The translations under genes and the position numbers were made by a program. A stretch of DNA of 28,753 bases from Oscillospiraceae bacterium (GTDB lineage Bacteria; Bacillota_A; Clostridia; Oscillospirales; Oscillospiraceae): contig JAGBAI010000005.1 in NCBI GenBank assembly GCA_017939025.1, forward strand, positions 1 to 28,753, given 5' to 3'. Below the pieces are notes generated by a model that was given only the letters and a program-made list of their open reading frames with translations, had not been told where the DNA came from and searched no databases. Positions 1 to 7,203 of this stretch are shown piece after piece (position 1 is the stretch's first letter; each line of letters starts with the position of its first letter).

Positions 1-52
1 AACCCCCACCGCTGCGCGGAGCCCCCTGAAAGGGGGCACGAGGGGCGTTCCT
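1..52. repeat. partial GC-rich palindromic repeat at the window edge
   Basis: The first ~50 bases are non-coding and contain a short perfect hairpin at 21-37 (GCCCCCT, GAA loop, AGGGGGC) inside a C/G-rich stretch. It resembles the small GC-rich palindromes that litter intergenic regions of gut Clostridia. It is cut by the window edge and no second copy is visible here, so the family assignment is a guess. Confidence 0.35.
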
Positions 53-83
53 GTGAATGGAACATACCTCAATTCAGCATTCA

Positions 84-115
84 AAAAACCGCTGCTTTTG
101 CAAGCAGCGGTTTTT
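84..115 (-). terminator. rho-independent terminator of ileS
   Basis: A perfect 14-bp stem (84-97 with 102-115) with a 4-nt loop, flanked by A-runs on one side and T-runs on the other, lies immediately after the ileS stop codon on the minus strand. The A/T symmetry means it could also work on the plus strand. Confidence 0.85.
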
Positions 116-124
116 GTATCAAAA

Positions 125-2914
125 TCAGAACTCCACTTCGATGGTCTCCATGACCTTGGCGCAGCGGGGGCAGAGGCCGTCGGCGTTGGCGGCTTCGGAG
201 TGCATCCAGCAGCGGGGGCACTTTTCGCCCTTGGCCTCGGTGACGGCGACGGTCAGACCGGGGAAGTTGGCGCCCTGCACACCTTCGGCGTCGCCCAGCT
301 CCACGGAGGAAACCAGCAGAACGCTCACCAGATCCAGCTCCTTCACGGCTTCCAGCGCGGCCTTGGCGGCATCGTCGCGGGCGTTGAGGGTCACATGGGC
401 TTCCAGCGCCTTGCCGATCAGCTTTTCATTTCGGGCGGCTTCCAGCGCCAGGTTCACGTCGCCGCGGAGGGCGAACAGGGTGTCCCACTTGGCCATGGCG
501 GCATCGTCCAGAGCGTATTCGGTGTAGACCTTGGACATTTCGTTGAGCAGAACATTGCGGGCGTCGTCTTCGGCCTTATGGGGCATGGCCAGCCAGATCT
601 CATCGCAGGTGAAGGCCAGGATGGGGGCGAACAGCTTGGTCATGGCGTCCAGAATCAGCCACAGGGCGGTCTGGGCGCTGCGGCGGGACAGGGAGTCCTT
701 GCCGTCGCAGTACAGGCGATCCTTGATGATATCCAGATAGCGGGCGGACAGGGTGACCACGCAGAAATCGTTGACGGCGTGGGTGATCACATGGAATTCA
801 TAGCCACGGTAAGCGGCTTCCACCTTTTCCATGAGACCGTTGAGGCAGGTCACAGCCCACTTGTCCAGCTCGGGCATATCGGCGGGGGCGACCATGTTGG
901 TGTTGGGATCGAAGTCCACCAGATTGTCCAGGCAATACTTGGCGGTGTTGCGGAACTTCAGGTAGTTCTGGGCGATCTGCTTGAAGATCTCCTTGGAGCA
1001 GCGGACATCGGCATGATAGTCGGAGGAAGCGGCCCACAGGCGGACGATGTCGGCGCCGAAGTCCTTGATCAGATCGGCGGGATCGACGCCGTTGCCCAGG
1101 GACTTGTGCATGGCACGGCCCTGGCCGTCCACGACCCAGCCGTGGGTCAGAACCTGCTTGAAGGGTGCGCCCTGGTTCAGCGCGCCCACAGAGGTCAGCA
1201 GAGAGGACTGGAACCAGCCGCGGTACTGATCCGCGCCTTCCAGATACACGTCGGCAGGCCACATATCGGGGGTGTCCTTCATGAGGGAGGCGAAGTGGGT
1301 GGAGCCGGAGTCAAACCAGCAGTCCAGGGTGTCGGTCTCCTTGTCGAATTCCTTGCCGCCGCAGTGGGGGCAGGTGAAGCCATCGGGAACCAGCTCCATG
1401 GCTTCCTTCTGGAACCAGACGTTGGAACCAAACTCGTCGAACAGGGCAGAGATCTTGGCGATGGAATCGGGGTTGGAAACAGGCTTGCCGCAGTCCTTGC
1501 AGTAGAACACGGGGATGGGCAGGCCCCAGCGGCGCTGACGGGAGATACACCAGTCGGCACGCTCACGGATCATGCTGGTCATGCGCTCTTCACCCCAGGC
1601 AGGGAACCACTGGACATTCTCGATGGCCTTGACAGCCTGATCCTTGAAGGATTCCACAGAGCAGAACCACTGGGGAGTAGCACGGAAGATGACGGGCTTC
1701 TTGCAGCGGTCGTGATGGGGATAGGAGTGGATGATCTCCTCGGAGGCGAACAGGGAGCCGTTGGCTTCCATGTCGGCCTTGATGATGGGGTTACTCTCCT
1801 CAGTCTTGAGACCGGCGTACTTTCCTGCGTACTCGGTGTGGCGGCCGGAATCGTCCACGGGAACGATCAGCTCCATGCCGTAGCGCATGCAGGTCTGGTA
1901 GTCGTCAGCACCGAAGCCGGGGGCGGTGTGGACACAGCCGGTACCGGAGTCCATGGTGACGTACTCGGCGTTGACCAGACGGGAGGTCTTGTCCAGGAAG
2001 GGATGCTTTGCCAGCATGTTCTCAAAGAACTGGCCGGGGTAGGTTGCCAGAACCTCGTAGTTTTCAAAGCCGCCCATCTTCATGGTCTTCTCCATCAGAG
2101 CCTCGGCCATGATGTAGGTTTCACCGTTTTCAGCCTTCACCAGAACATAGCTGTCCCGGGGATGCAGGCAGATGGCCATATTGCCGGGCAGGGTCCAGAT
2201 GGTGGTGGTCCAGATGACGAAGAAGGTCTTGCTCAGGTCGAAACCGGCCAGCTTGCCCTGATCGTCGTGCATGGGGAACTTGACGTAGACAGAGGTACAG
2301 GGATCGTCCTGATAGACGATGTCAGCTTCGGCAACAGCGGTCTTACAGGAAGAACACCAGGTGACGGGCTTCAGACCCTTATAGATGTAACCCTTGTCAA
2401 ACATGCGGCCAAATACCTTGACCTCCTGGGCTTCGAAGTGCTTATCCATGGTGCGGTAGGGATGCTCCCAGTCGCCCACGACGCCCAGACGCTTGAAACC
2501 GCCCATCTGCTTCTGGATGAAGTCCTCAGCAAAGTCCTCACAGGCGCTGCGGAACTCAGGAATGGACATGTCCTTGTTCAGCTTCTTCTTGGACTTTTCA
2601 ATGGCGTTTTCGATGGGCAGGCCGTGGTTATCCCAGCCGGGAACGTAGGGGGTGTAGTAACCCATCATGGCGTGGGAGCGGGTGATGAAGTCCTTCAAAG
2701 CCTTGTTCAGGGCGTGGCCCATGTGGATGTAGCCGTTGGAGAAGGGAGGGCCATCGTGCAGGATGAAGGGAGGAAGATCCTTATTCTTCTCCAGCAGTGC
2801 GTTGTACAGATCCATCTCTTCCCACTTTTTCAGCATACCGGGCTCCCGGGCAGGCAGACCTGCCTTCATGGGGAAGGAAGTCTTCGGGGTGATGATTGTG
2901 TTTTTGTATTCCAT
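125..2914 (-). CDS. ileS: isoleucyl-tRNA synthetase
   Basis: Class I aminoacyl-tRNA synthetase that charges tRNA-Ile in the cytoplasm and edits misactivated valine. The product is 929 aa, normal for bacterial IleS. The HIGH signature is present as HMGH (residues 64-67) after DGPPFSNGYI. The KMSKS loop reads AMHKSLGN (about 601-608), with K604 and S605 kept but the first Lys and the first Ser of the motif changed. A C-terminal zinc-finger has four cysteines (C899, C902, C915, C918), as in the bacterial-type (IleS1) enzymes. I chose ATG 2914 rather than the upstream in-frame codon at 2941 because a GGAGG sits 7 nt before it and the family N-terminus (MEYKNT...) starts there. It is preceded by an Ile T-box leader, so expression should follow uncharged tRNA-Ile. 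Identity is secure. Confidence 0.97.
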   Translation of the reverse strand: MEYKNTIITPKTSFPMKAGLPAREPGMLKKWEEMDLYNALLEKNKDLPPFILHDGPPFSNGYIHMGHALNKALKDFITRSHAMMGYYTPYVPGWDNHGLPIENAIEKSKKKLNKDMSIPEFRSACEDFAEDFIQKQMGGFKRLGVVGDWEHPYRTMDKHFEAQEVKVFGRMFDKGYIYKGLKPVTWCSSCKTAVAEADIVYQDDPCTSVYVKFPMHDDQGKLAGFDLSKTFFVIWTTTIWTLPGNMAICLHPRDSYVLVKAENGETYIMAEALMEKTMKMGGFENYEVLATYPGQFFENMLAKHPFLDKTSRLVNAEYVTMDSGTGCVHTAPGFGADDYQTCMRYGMELIVPVDDSGRHTEYAGKYAGLKTEESNPIIKADMEANGSLFASEEIIHSYPHHDRCKKPVIFRATPQWFCSVESFKDQAVKAIENVQWFPAWGEERMTSMIRERADWCISRQRRWGLPIPVFYCKDCGKPVSNPDSIAKISALFDEFGSNVWFQKEAMELVPDGFTCPHCGGKEFDKETDTLDCWFDSGSTHFASLMKDTPDMWPADVYLEGADQYRGWFQSSLLTSVGALNQGAPFKQVLTHGWVVDGQGRAMHKSLGNGVDPADLIKDFGADIVRLWAASSDYHADVRCSKEIFKQIAQNYLKFRNTAKYCLDNLVDFDPNTNMVAPADMPELDKWAVTCLNGLMEKVEAAYRGYEFHVITHAVNDFCVVTLSARYLDIIKDRLYCDGKDSLSRRSAQTALWLILDAMTKLFAPILAFTCDEIWLAMPHKAEDDARNVLLNEMSKVYTEYALDDAAMAKWDTLFALRGDVNLALEAARNEKLIGKALEAHVTLNARDDAAKAALEAVKELDLVSVLLVSSVELGDAEGVQGANFPGLTVAVTEAKGEKCPRCWMHSEAANADGLCPRCAKVMETIEVEF

Positions 2915-2944
2915 TGGAATAACCTCCATTTGATAAATCAAATA

Positions 2945-3080
2945 TGATATATGTCATTGTGAGCCAGTGTGCACACTGGCGTGGGAATCTCCTCCAATGA
3001 ATTCAATGATTCGGGAGATTGCACCACGGGCATTCCCTTCGGTCTCCACACCAGTCTGCGGACTGGTTCGCAATGACAAG
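2945..3080. repeat. palindromic repeat family B, copy 1 (in the ileS leader)
   Basis: A ~135-bp imperfect palindrome whose ends are TGTCATTG and CAATGACA. Each side contains a small inner palindrome (CCAGTGTGCACACTGG; CCAGTCTGCGGACTGG), and there is a GGGAATCTCC / GGGAGATTGC motif in the middle. Related copies lie at about 19174-19283 and 21291-21378. It sits between the T-box terminator and the ileS ribosome binding site, so it is transcribed whenever the T-box reads through. Confidence 0.7.
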
Positions 3081-3092
3081 TGAAAATAAAAA

Positions 3093-3124
3093 GCGCCTTT
3101 GCCTCAAATAAGAGACAAAGGCGC
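3093..3124 (-). terminator. T-box regulatory terminator
   Basis: GCGCCTTTG (3116-3124) pairs with CAAAGGCGC (3093-3101) on the minus strand, followed by a T-run (3092 downwards). It follows the antiterminator motif directly and is the off-state structure of the ileS T-box. Confidence 0.9.
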
Positions 3125-3325
3125 ATATTACCTCTGCGGTACCACTCTTGTTCCGGTTTTCACCGGCACTCGTACATGCGTTATCGGGCATGAGGCGGCG
3201 CAGCCTACTTCCCGGAGGTTTCGGTGCACAGCTCGGAGGTGATACAAACGGTTTCCTGCCTGCTGCCTTGCACCATCCGACAGCTCTCTGGAGGCGGTAT
3301 CACGGTTTGCGTGTCCTCGTCGTAG
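3093..3325 (-). promoter_or_regulatory. T-box riboswitch (tRNA-Ile sensing) upstream of ileS
   Basis: On the minus strand the leader begins with the conserved GACGAGGACA of Stem I (about 3325) and has a specifier region TATCACC with the Ile codon ATC at 3243-3241. The hallmark T-box antiterminator motif AGTGGTACCGC is at 3146-3136, followed by an intrinsic terminator (3124-3093). Uncharged tRNA-Ile is expected to pair its anticodon with the specifier and its CCA end with the antiterminator bulge, allowing readthrough into ileS. The T-box architecture is seen directly; the Ile specificity follows from the ATC codon and the downstream gene. No clear promoter is visible before it, so co-transcription from divIVA is possible. 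Confidence 0.93.
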
Positions 3326-3341
3326 CGTTTAACATTATGGA

Positions 3342-3371
3342 AAGGGGCGATGTGGGCATCGCCCCCTACGT
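3342..3371. repeat. palindromic repeat family A, single unit
   Basis: A ~30-bp near-perfect palindrome, AGGGGCGATG / CATCGCCCC, ending CCCCTACG. It lies between the divIVA stop and the T-box. It is the only solo unit; the other loci carry two units facing each other. Confidence 0.75.
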
Positions 3372-3383
3372 ATAAGGTGAAAA

Positions 3384-4049
3384 TTATTTGGATTTGGGAT
3401 CGTAATTCCGGCCGAACTGGAGGTTCAGGCTGGCGAACTTGCTGGTGGTGGTGTCATTGACGGGATGCTTGGGGGCGGGGGTGGGAGCGGTGTTCTTGGT
3501 GGAACCGATCATAGCCTCAATGTTCTGGGCGATCTCGTCAGCAACATCGGTCTCCTCAGCCTGGGTAGGGGCGGCGGGAGCGTTGGCGCTCTTGATCCGC
3601 TCCAGAGCCTGGATGCAGGTCTTCAGCTGCTCCTGCAGCTCATTGATCTTGGCAGCGGCAGTCTTGCGGGCCTCTTCCACCCGGGCGTTTTCTGCGGCGA
3701 TCTGATCCTCAGTAACGGGAGCAGTGGGGGCGGGAGCAGCCTTCTGAGCGGCCATAGCGTTGGCATTGTTCAGCATCTTGGCACACTTGGCTTCTGCTTC
3801 GGCAACCATCTTATCACAGGTCTTCTGGGCGTTGATGACGGCATCCTTCATGGAAGCCTCATTCTTGCGGTATTCCTCCAGCTTGCCCACCAGAACGCGC
3901 ATCTTGCTCTTGAGCAGGGCGTTTTCTTTGTACAGCGTGACATAATCCTCGGTCAGAGGCTCCAGAAACTCATCGACCTGCTGCATATCGTAGCCGCCGA
4001 AGGTAGCTCTGCCGAAAGAAATCTGATCGATCTGCTGCGGTGTAAACAT
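3384..4049 (-). CDS. divIVA: DivIVA-domain cell-division / polarity protein
   Basis: Predicted 221-aa coiled-coil scaffold that senses negative membrane curvature at division sites and poles. The N-terminus (FTPQQIDQISFGRATFGGYD, residues 2-21) matches the DivIVA lipid-binding domain, including the conserved F-x-GYD element. A first coiled coil follows (about 25-105), then an Ala/Pro-rich hinge, a second heptad-like helix (about 125-165) and a disordered Thr/Pro-rich tail. I start it at ATG 4049, after AAAGGGGA; the upstream in-frame extension to 4274 overlaps sepF, reads through a repeat and has no domain similarity. It lies downstream of sepF and yggS, the standard Firmicutes division cluster (ylmG/ylmH are absent here), so a role in septum placement is likely. 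Confidence 0.9.
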   Translation of the reverse strand: MFTPQQIDQISFGRATFGGYDMQQVDEFLEPLTEDYVTLYKENALLKSKMRVLVGKLEEYRKNEASMKDAVINAQKTCDKMVAEAEAKCAKMLNNANAMAAQKAAPAPTAPVTEDQIAAENARVEEARKTAAAKINELQEQLKTCIQALERIKSANAPAAPTQAEETDVADEIAQNIEAMIGSTKNTAPTPAPKHPVNDTTTSKFASLNLQFGRNYDPKSK

Positions 4050-4094
4050 TCTATTATGTTCCCCTTTCGAATTGGTCTGTCGGATATTGTCTCC

Positions 4095-4168
4095 GCAGGG
4101 GACGATACTCGCATCGGTCTGCGACGGATCTCGCAAAAAGGGACGATGTGGGCATCGGCCCCTACGGA
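4095..4168. repeat. palindromic repeat family A, paired copy between sepF and divIVA
   Basis: Two units face each other: a divergent left unit (GCAGGGGACGATACTCGCAT, 4096-4115, and following bases) and a cleaner right unit with GACGATGTGGGCATCGG and ending CCCCTACGG. Together they fill most of the 133-bp spacer between the sepF stop and the divIVA start. Confidence 0.7.
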
Positions 4169-4182
4169 GTAGTATGTTTGTG

Positions 4183-4740
4183 TTAGATATAGGACTCCAC
4201 CTCAGCCTGCAGGGTTTCCAGGTCGCCCACGATATCCATGTTATGGGGGCAGAACAGGTAAGCAGACTGGGCAATCTTCTTCACATCGCCGTCCAGGGCG
4301 TAGACACAGCCGGACAGGAAGTCCACAACGCGGCGGGCCATAGCCTTGTCCACGTTCTCCATGTTGACGATGACAGCCTTGCGGTTGCGCAGGTCGTCAG
4401 CGGCTTTGGAGGTGTCGTTGAAGCTGCCGGGACGGAACAGAACCACTTCCTGCTTGTTGGAGCCGCTCATATTCAGAACCTGGCCGTTAAAGCCGGTGGA
4501 GATCGATGCGGCGGGAGCAGCGGGAGCGGGGGTGAAACCGAAGCCGTTGTCTTCCTCTTCCTCAGTCTCCATCACAGGAGCGGGAGCGGGAGCAGGACGG
4601 CGGCGTTCCCGGCGGGCGGGAGCAGGGGCTTCAGCAGGCTCTTCGTAATCATCGACATAGTCGTCATCTTCGTCATAATCATCGTAATCGTCATCGGAAT
4701 AGGGCTGGGCAAATTTCTTTACGTTGTCCCAAAAGCTCAT
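4183..4740 (-). CDS. sepF: cell division protein SepF
   Basis: 185-aa FtsZ-bundling protein that tethers the Z-ring to the membrane. Residues 1-14 (MSFWDNVKKFAQPY) form a plausible amphipathic membrane-targeting helix. Residues 15-35 are an extreme Asp/Tyr/Glu-rich acidic linker, followed by an Ala/Pro/Arg linker to about 85. The conserved SepF fold spans about 95-182, with VVLFRPGSFND, RKAVIVNMENVD and RRVVDFLSGCVYALDG. A strong AGGAGG lies 8 nt upstream of ATG 4740. It is between yggS and divIVA on the same strand, which fits a yggS-sepF-divIVA division operon. Confidence 0.96.
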   Translation of the reverse strand: MSFWDNVKKFAQPYSDDDYDDYDEDDDYVDDYEEPAEAPAPARRERRRPAPAPAPVMETEEEEDNGFGFTPAPAAPAASISTGFNGQVLNMSGSNKQEVVLFRPGSFNDTSKAADDLRNRKAVIVNMENVDKAMARRVVDFLSGCVYALDGDVKKIAQSAYLFCPHNMDIVGDLETLQAEVESYI

Positions 4741-4786
4741 GTAATGTTCCTCCTAAAATATATCCACATCAGTTTGATGAAGCGTC

Positions 4787-5482
4787 TTAAGCATACTGCC
4801 TGGCGCCAAAAATTGCGGTGCCTACACGAATCATCGTGCTGCCTGCGGCAATTGCATCCGCAAAATCGCCGGACATGCCCATGGACAAACAGTCCACCAT
4901 GACATTATCCTCTATTTTCTTGCTGATGTCAACACTTATTTGGAACATTTTTTGAAAAAACTTAAGATTTTCTCCCGAATTCACAGAAATCGGCGGGATC
5001 GCCATGAGTCCTTTTACACAAATGTTTGGGAAATCTGTAATTTTGTCCATCAGTGGAAGAATATCGTCAGCGGCAAAGCCGGACTTGCTGGATTCCTCTC
5101 CGATATTTACTTCCAGAAGGATATCCTGCCGGATGCCCTGCCGGGCAGCTTCCTTGTTGATAGCAGCCAGCAGCCGCTCAGAATCCACGCTCTGGATCAG
5201 ATCTACCTTGCCCACCACCTGCTTGACCTTATTGGTCTGAAGATGGCCGATAAAATGGACAGGGGCACCATCGTAGGCATTTTCCGCCAGCTTGGCGGTG
5301 AGCTCCTGGACCCGGTTTTCACCGCAGCAGTCCACGCCGGCAGCGATTGCCTGCCGGACAGCATCGGCGTCGTTCATTTTGGTAGCGGCACAGAGCTTGA
5401 TTTCTCTGGGATCCCGGCCTGCGGCAATGGCAGCGGCCTCCATCTCGGCACGGATCCGGGCGACGTTTTCAGCGATACTCAT
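4787..5482 (-). CDS. yggS: PLP homeostasis protein (YggS/YlmE/PROSC family)
   Basis: 231-aa single-domain alanine-racemase-fold protein that binds pyridoxal phosphate and buffers B6 and amino-acid pools, without a known catalytic reaction. The PLP lysine is K35 in CAATKMND. Other family signatures are HFIGHLQTNK, IQSVDS, LLEVNIGEESSKSG, KGLMAIPP and the C-terminal LSMGMSGDFADAIAAGSTMIRVGTAIFG block (split: LSMGMSGDF and TMIRVGTAIFG). ATG 5482 is preferred over the upstream TTG at 5491; a weak AAGA-type site lies before both. It is the first gene of the yggS-sepF-divIVA cluster. In Firmicutes this gene commonly sits beside sepF (as ylmE), which supports the call. Confidence 0.94.
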   Translation of the reverse strand: MSIAENVARIRAEMEAAAIAAGRDPREIKLCAATKMNDADAVRQAIAAGVDCCGENRVQELTAKLAENAYDGAPVHFIGHLQTNKVKQVVGKVDLIQSVDSERLLAAINKEAARQGIRQDILLEVNIGEESSKSGFAADDILPLMDKITDFPNICVKGLMAIPPISVNSGENLKFFQKMFQISVDISKKIEDNVMVDCLSMGMSGDFADAIAAGSTMIRVGTAIFGARQYA

Positions 5483-5515
5483 AATTGTCAATCTTCTTTC
5501 TATATTTGATAGGAT

Positions 5516-5584
5516 AGTTGACAGTTGTTTTTATCGTCATAATGGTTTTATAACTGTCAGCTGTCCACTGTAAACTGTCAACTG
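5516..5584. repeat. TGACAGTT/AACTGTCA-type short repeats
   Basis: Several copies of a ~9-mer related to AACTGTCA or its complement (GTTGACAGTTG, ACTGTCAGCTG, AAACTGTCAACTG) lie in 70 bases between the yggS start and the hfq-side terminator. They can fold back on one another. They occupy the expected promoter region of yggS, and TTGACA-like hexamers are contained in them, but no convincing -10 at 17 bp spacing was found. Confidence 0.5.
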
Positions 5585-5618
5585 CAAAAGGGCAGCGGCT
5601 TAGCCGCTGCCCTTTTGC
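5584..5618 (-). terminator. terminator after hfq (end of the miaB-hfq operon)
   Basis: A perfect 17-bp inverted repeat (5584-5600 with 5602-5618), GC-rich in the middle and flanked by AAAA and TTTT, starts directly after the hfq stop codon. Because it is symmetric it could also terminate in the other direction. Confidence 0.85.
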
Positions 5619-5619
5619 G

Positions 5620-5847
5620 TTATGCAGCACCTGCTGCCTTCAGCGGCTTCATGGGGGCCAGGGTGGAGATGGCATGCTTGTAGATCATCTGCTGCTTGCC
5701 GTCAGACACCAGTACCACCACGAAACTGTCAAAGCCGGTGATGATGCCCCTAAGCTGGAAGCCGTTCATCAGGAACAGTGTCAGGGGCACCCGCTCCCGG
5801 ATCACTTCCTTTAAAATGGCATCCTGTAAATTCATTGTTTCAGACAT
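5620..5847 (-). CDS. hfq: RNA chaperone Hfq
   Basis: 75-aa Sm-like protein expected to form a hexameric ring that binds A-rich and U-rich RNA and assists sRNA-mRNA pairing. The Sm1 segment is [19 protein letters not shown] and the Sm2 signature is IYKHAISTL (about 55-63). The length is normal for Gram-positive Hfq, which has only a short C-terminal tail. The start at 5847 (MSETMNLQ) is supported by AAGG 7 nt upstream; a second Met four codons in is possible. It follows miaA at 83 bp, the widely conserved miaA-hfq pair, and is the last gene before a strong terminator. Confidence 0.95.
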   Translation of the reverse strand: MSETMNLQDAILKEVIRERVPLTLFLMNGFQLRGIITGFDSFVVVLVSDGKQQMIYKHAISTLAPMKPLKAAGAA

Positions 5848-5930
5848 ATGTATACCTTCTTTCTTATACTCGCGGGGCCTTGTTCTCCCCAGGGCCGTCC
5901 GCTGTCAGGATATACACAGTCTAGCATGTT

Positions 5931-6860
5931 TCACTTGTCGAAAGCACAAATTATCTGTCGTGCCCCGTTAAGAATTTCCTCTGGCGTGGTTTCCGGAGTT
6001 CTTACCAGCCAGTGGATCTGTTTGTTTCTGCGCAGCCAGGTCAGCTGGCGCTTGGCATAGCGGCGGGAGGACTGGCGGACAGAATCTGCGGCCTCTTCCA
6101 TAGAACAGCGCCCGTCCAGTGCATCGATGAATTCCTTATAGCCGATGGCCTGCAGGGCGGTGCACTTTTTAGGGATGCCGCTGGACAGCAGATCCTGAAT
6201 CTCCCGGATCAGCCCCTGCTCCAGCATAAGACCTACCCGTTGGTTGATCCGGTCGTAAAGGTCAGCGCGGTTTTCAAAATCCAGTGCCAGCCACAGGGGA
6301 TCATATTTTGGCGGAATCTCCTGTGTTCTCTTATTATGTGCCGTCAGGGTTTCACCGGTTTCGTAAAATACTTCCAGTGCGCGGATGACCCGCCGGGTGT
6401 CGCGGATCCGTTCGGCGGATTCCGGGTCGATGGTGCGAAGCTCAGACAGCATGGCCTCAAAGCCGACTTCAGCGGCTTTTTGTTCCAGCTGTTCCCGGAC
6501 GCCGGTGGCAGGAACCGGAGCAAACTCGTTTCCTTTGATCAGAGAATCCATGTAAAGGCCGGTGCCGCCGGCGATGACGGCGGTTTTTCCCCGGGAAATA
6601 ATGTCATCGACGATGGGGGAGGCCATGGCGCAGTATTTGCTGACAGAAAAATCTTCGTCCGGTTCCGCCACATCGATCATATGATGGACAATACCACCCA
6701 TTTCCTCTTTTGTAGGTTTTGCAGTGCCGATGTCCATGCGCTTATAGACATACATAGAATCGCAGGAGACCACTTCACCGTTGAATGATTTTGCGATTTC
6801 CACAGCAAGAGCGGTTTTACCGGAGGCTGTGGGCCCGGCGATGCAGATGATGTTGTTCAT
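5931..6860 (-). CDS. miaA: tRNA dimethylallyltransferase
   Basis: 309-aa enzyme that transfers a dimethylallyl group from DMAPP to N6 of A37 in tRNAs reading UNN codons (i6A37). The P-loop is GPTASGKT (residues 9-16), and DSMYVYKRMDIGTAKPT and GGTGLYMDSLIKG are the family substrate-binding blocks. The length is normal and the start at ATG 6860 gives the standard N-terminus. Its product is the substrate of MiaB, whose gene heads the same operon (12823-14229), so both steps of ms2i6A37 formation are encoded in one cluster. Confidence 0.97.
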   Translation of the reverse strand: MNNIICIAGPTASGKTALAVEIAKSFNGEVVSCDSMYVYKRMDIGTAKPTKEEMGGIVHHMIDVAEPDEDFSVSKYCAMASPIVDDIISRGKTAVIAGGTGLYMDSLIKGNEFAPVPATGVREQLEQKAAEVGFEAMLSELRTIDPESAERIRDTRRVIRALEVFYETGETLTAHNKRTQEIPPKYDPLWLALDFENRADLYDRINQRVGLMLEQGLIREIQDLLSSGIPKKCTALQAIGYKEFIDALDGRCSMEEAADSVRQSSRRYAKRQLTWLRRNKQIHWLVRTPETTPEEILNGARQIICAFDK

Positions 6861-6912
6861 GGGCTCAAAACCTCCGCTTTTTTAGTGTGGAATTGGCGTG
6901 TAGAGCGTGGCG

Positions 6913-7179
6913 CTATGTCAGTTTCTTGCCACAGTCCGGGCAGTATTCCGGCAATTCCCGGGCGTTATACAGACCACTTCCACAGTGGGGACATTTGATG
7001 AATAAAAAGCGCCATAACAGTGAAACCCCGAGAATGGTAATTCCGAGCCAGGCCACAAAATTCAGGCTGCCCTGCTCACTGCTCCAGCCGCCGAGGGCGA
7101 TAACCGCCAGCGCCACCCATAGGGTTGCGGTATGAATGGCGGTGTGCTGTTTTAAACTAAGCTCGGTCAATTTTTTCAT
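6913..7179 (-). CDS. small membrane protein with C-terminal zinc ribbon
   Basis: Unrecognised protein of 88 aa if started at ATG 7179. It has two hydrophobic segments (about 17-31 and 41-61) and a C-terminal CPHC...CPDC pair (C63, C66, C80, C83) that looks like a zinc-ribbon facing the cytoplasm. The start is uncertain: ATG 7179 has a GGAG only 2 nt upstream, while an in-frame GTG at 7203 abuts the mutL stop codon (TGA followed directly by GTG), suggesting possible translational coupling and a 96-aa product. It lies between mutL and miaA on the same strand. Function is unknown; similar double-transmembrane zinc-ribbon proteins are common in Clostridia. Confidence 0.7.
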   Translation of the reverse strand: MKKLTELSLKQHTAIHTATLWVALAVIALGGWSSEQGSLNFVAWLGITILGVSLLWRFLFIKCPHCGSGLYNARELPEYCPDCGKKLT

Positions 7180-7203
7180 AACTCCACTCTTTATACTCCA
7201 CAC

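Noticed and set aside
53..2947. 964-codon open frame on the plus strand opposite ileS
   Set aside because: It is the antisense shadow of a high-GC gene: the composition is Gly/Val/Leu/His-rich with no family motifs, while the minus strand encodes a complete IleS with T-box and terminator.
4051..4274. N-terminal extension of divIVA to 4274
   Set aside because: The extension overlaps the sepF 3' end and is translated from a family-A repeat; the strong family N-terminus and ribosome binding site are at 4049.
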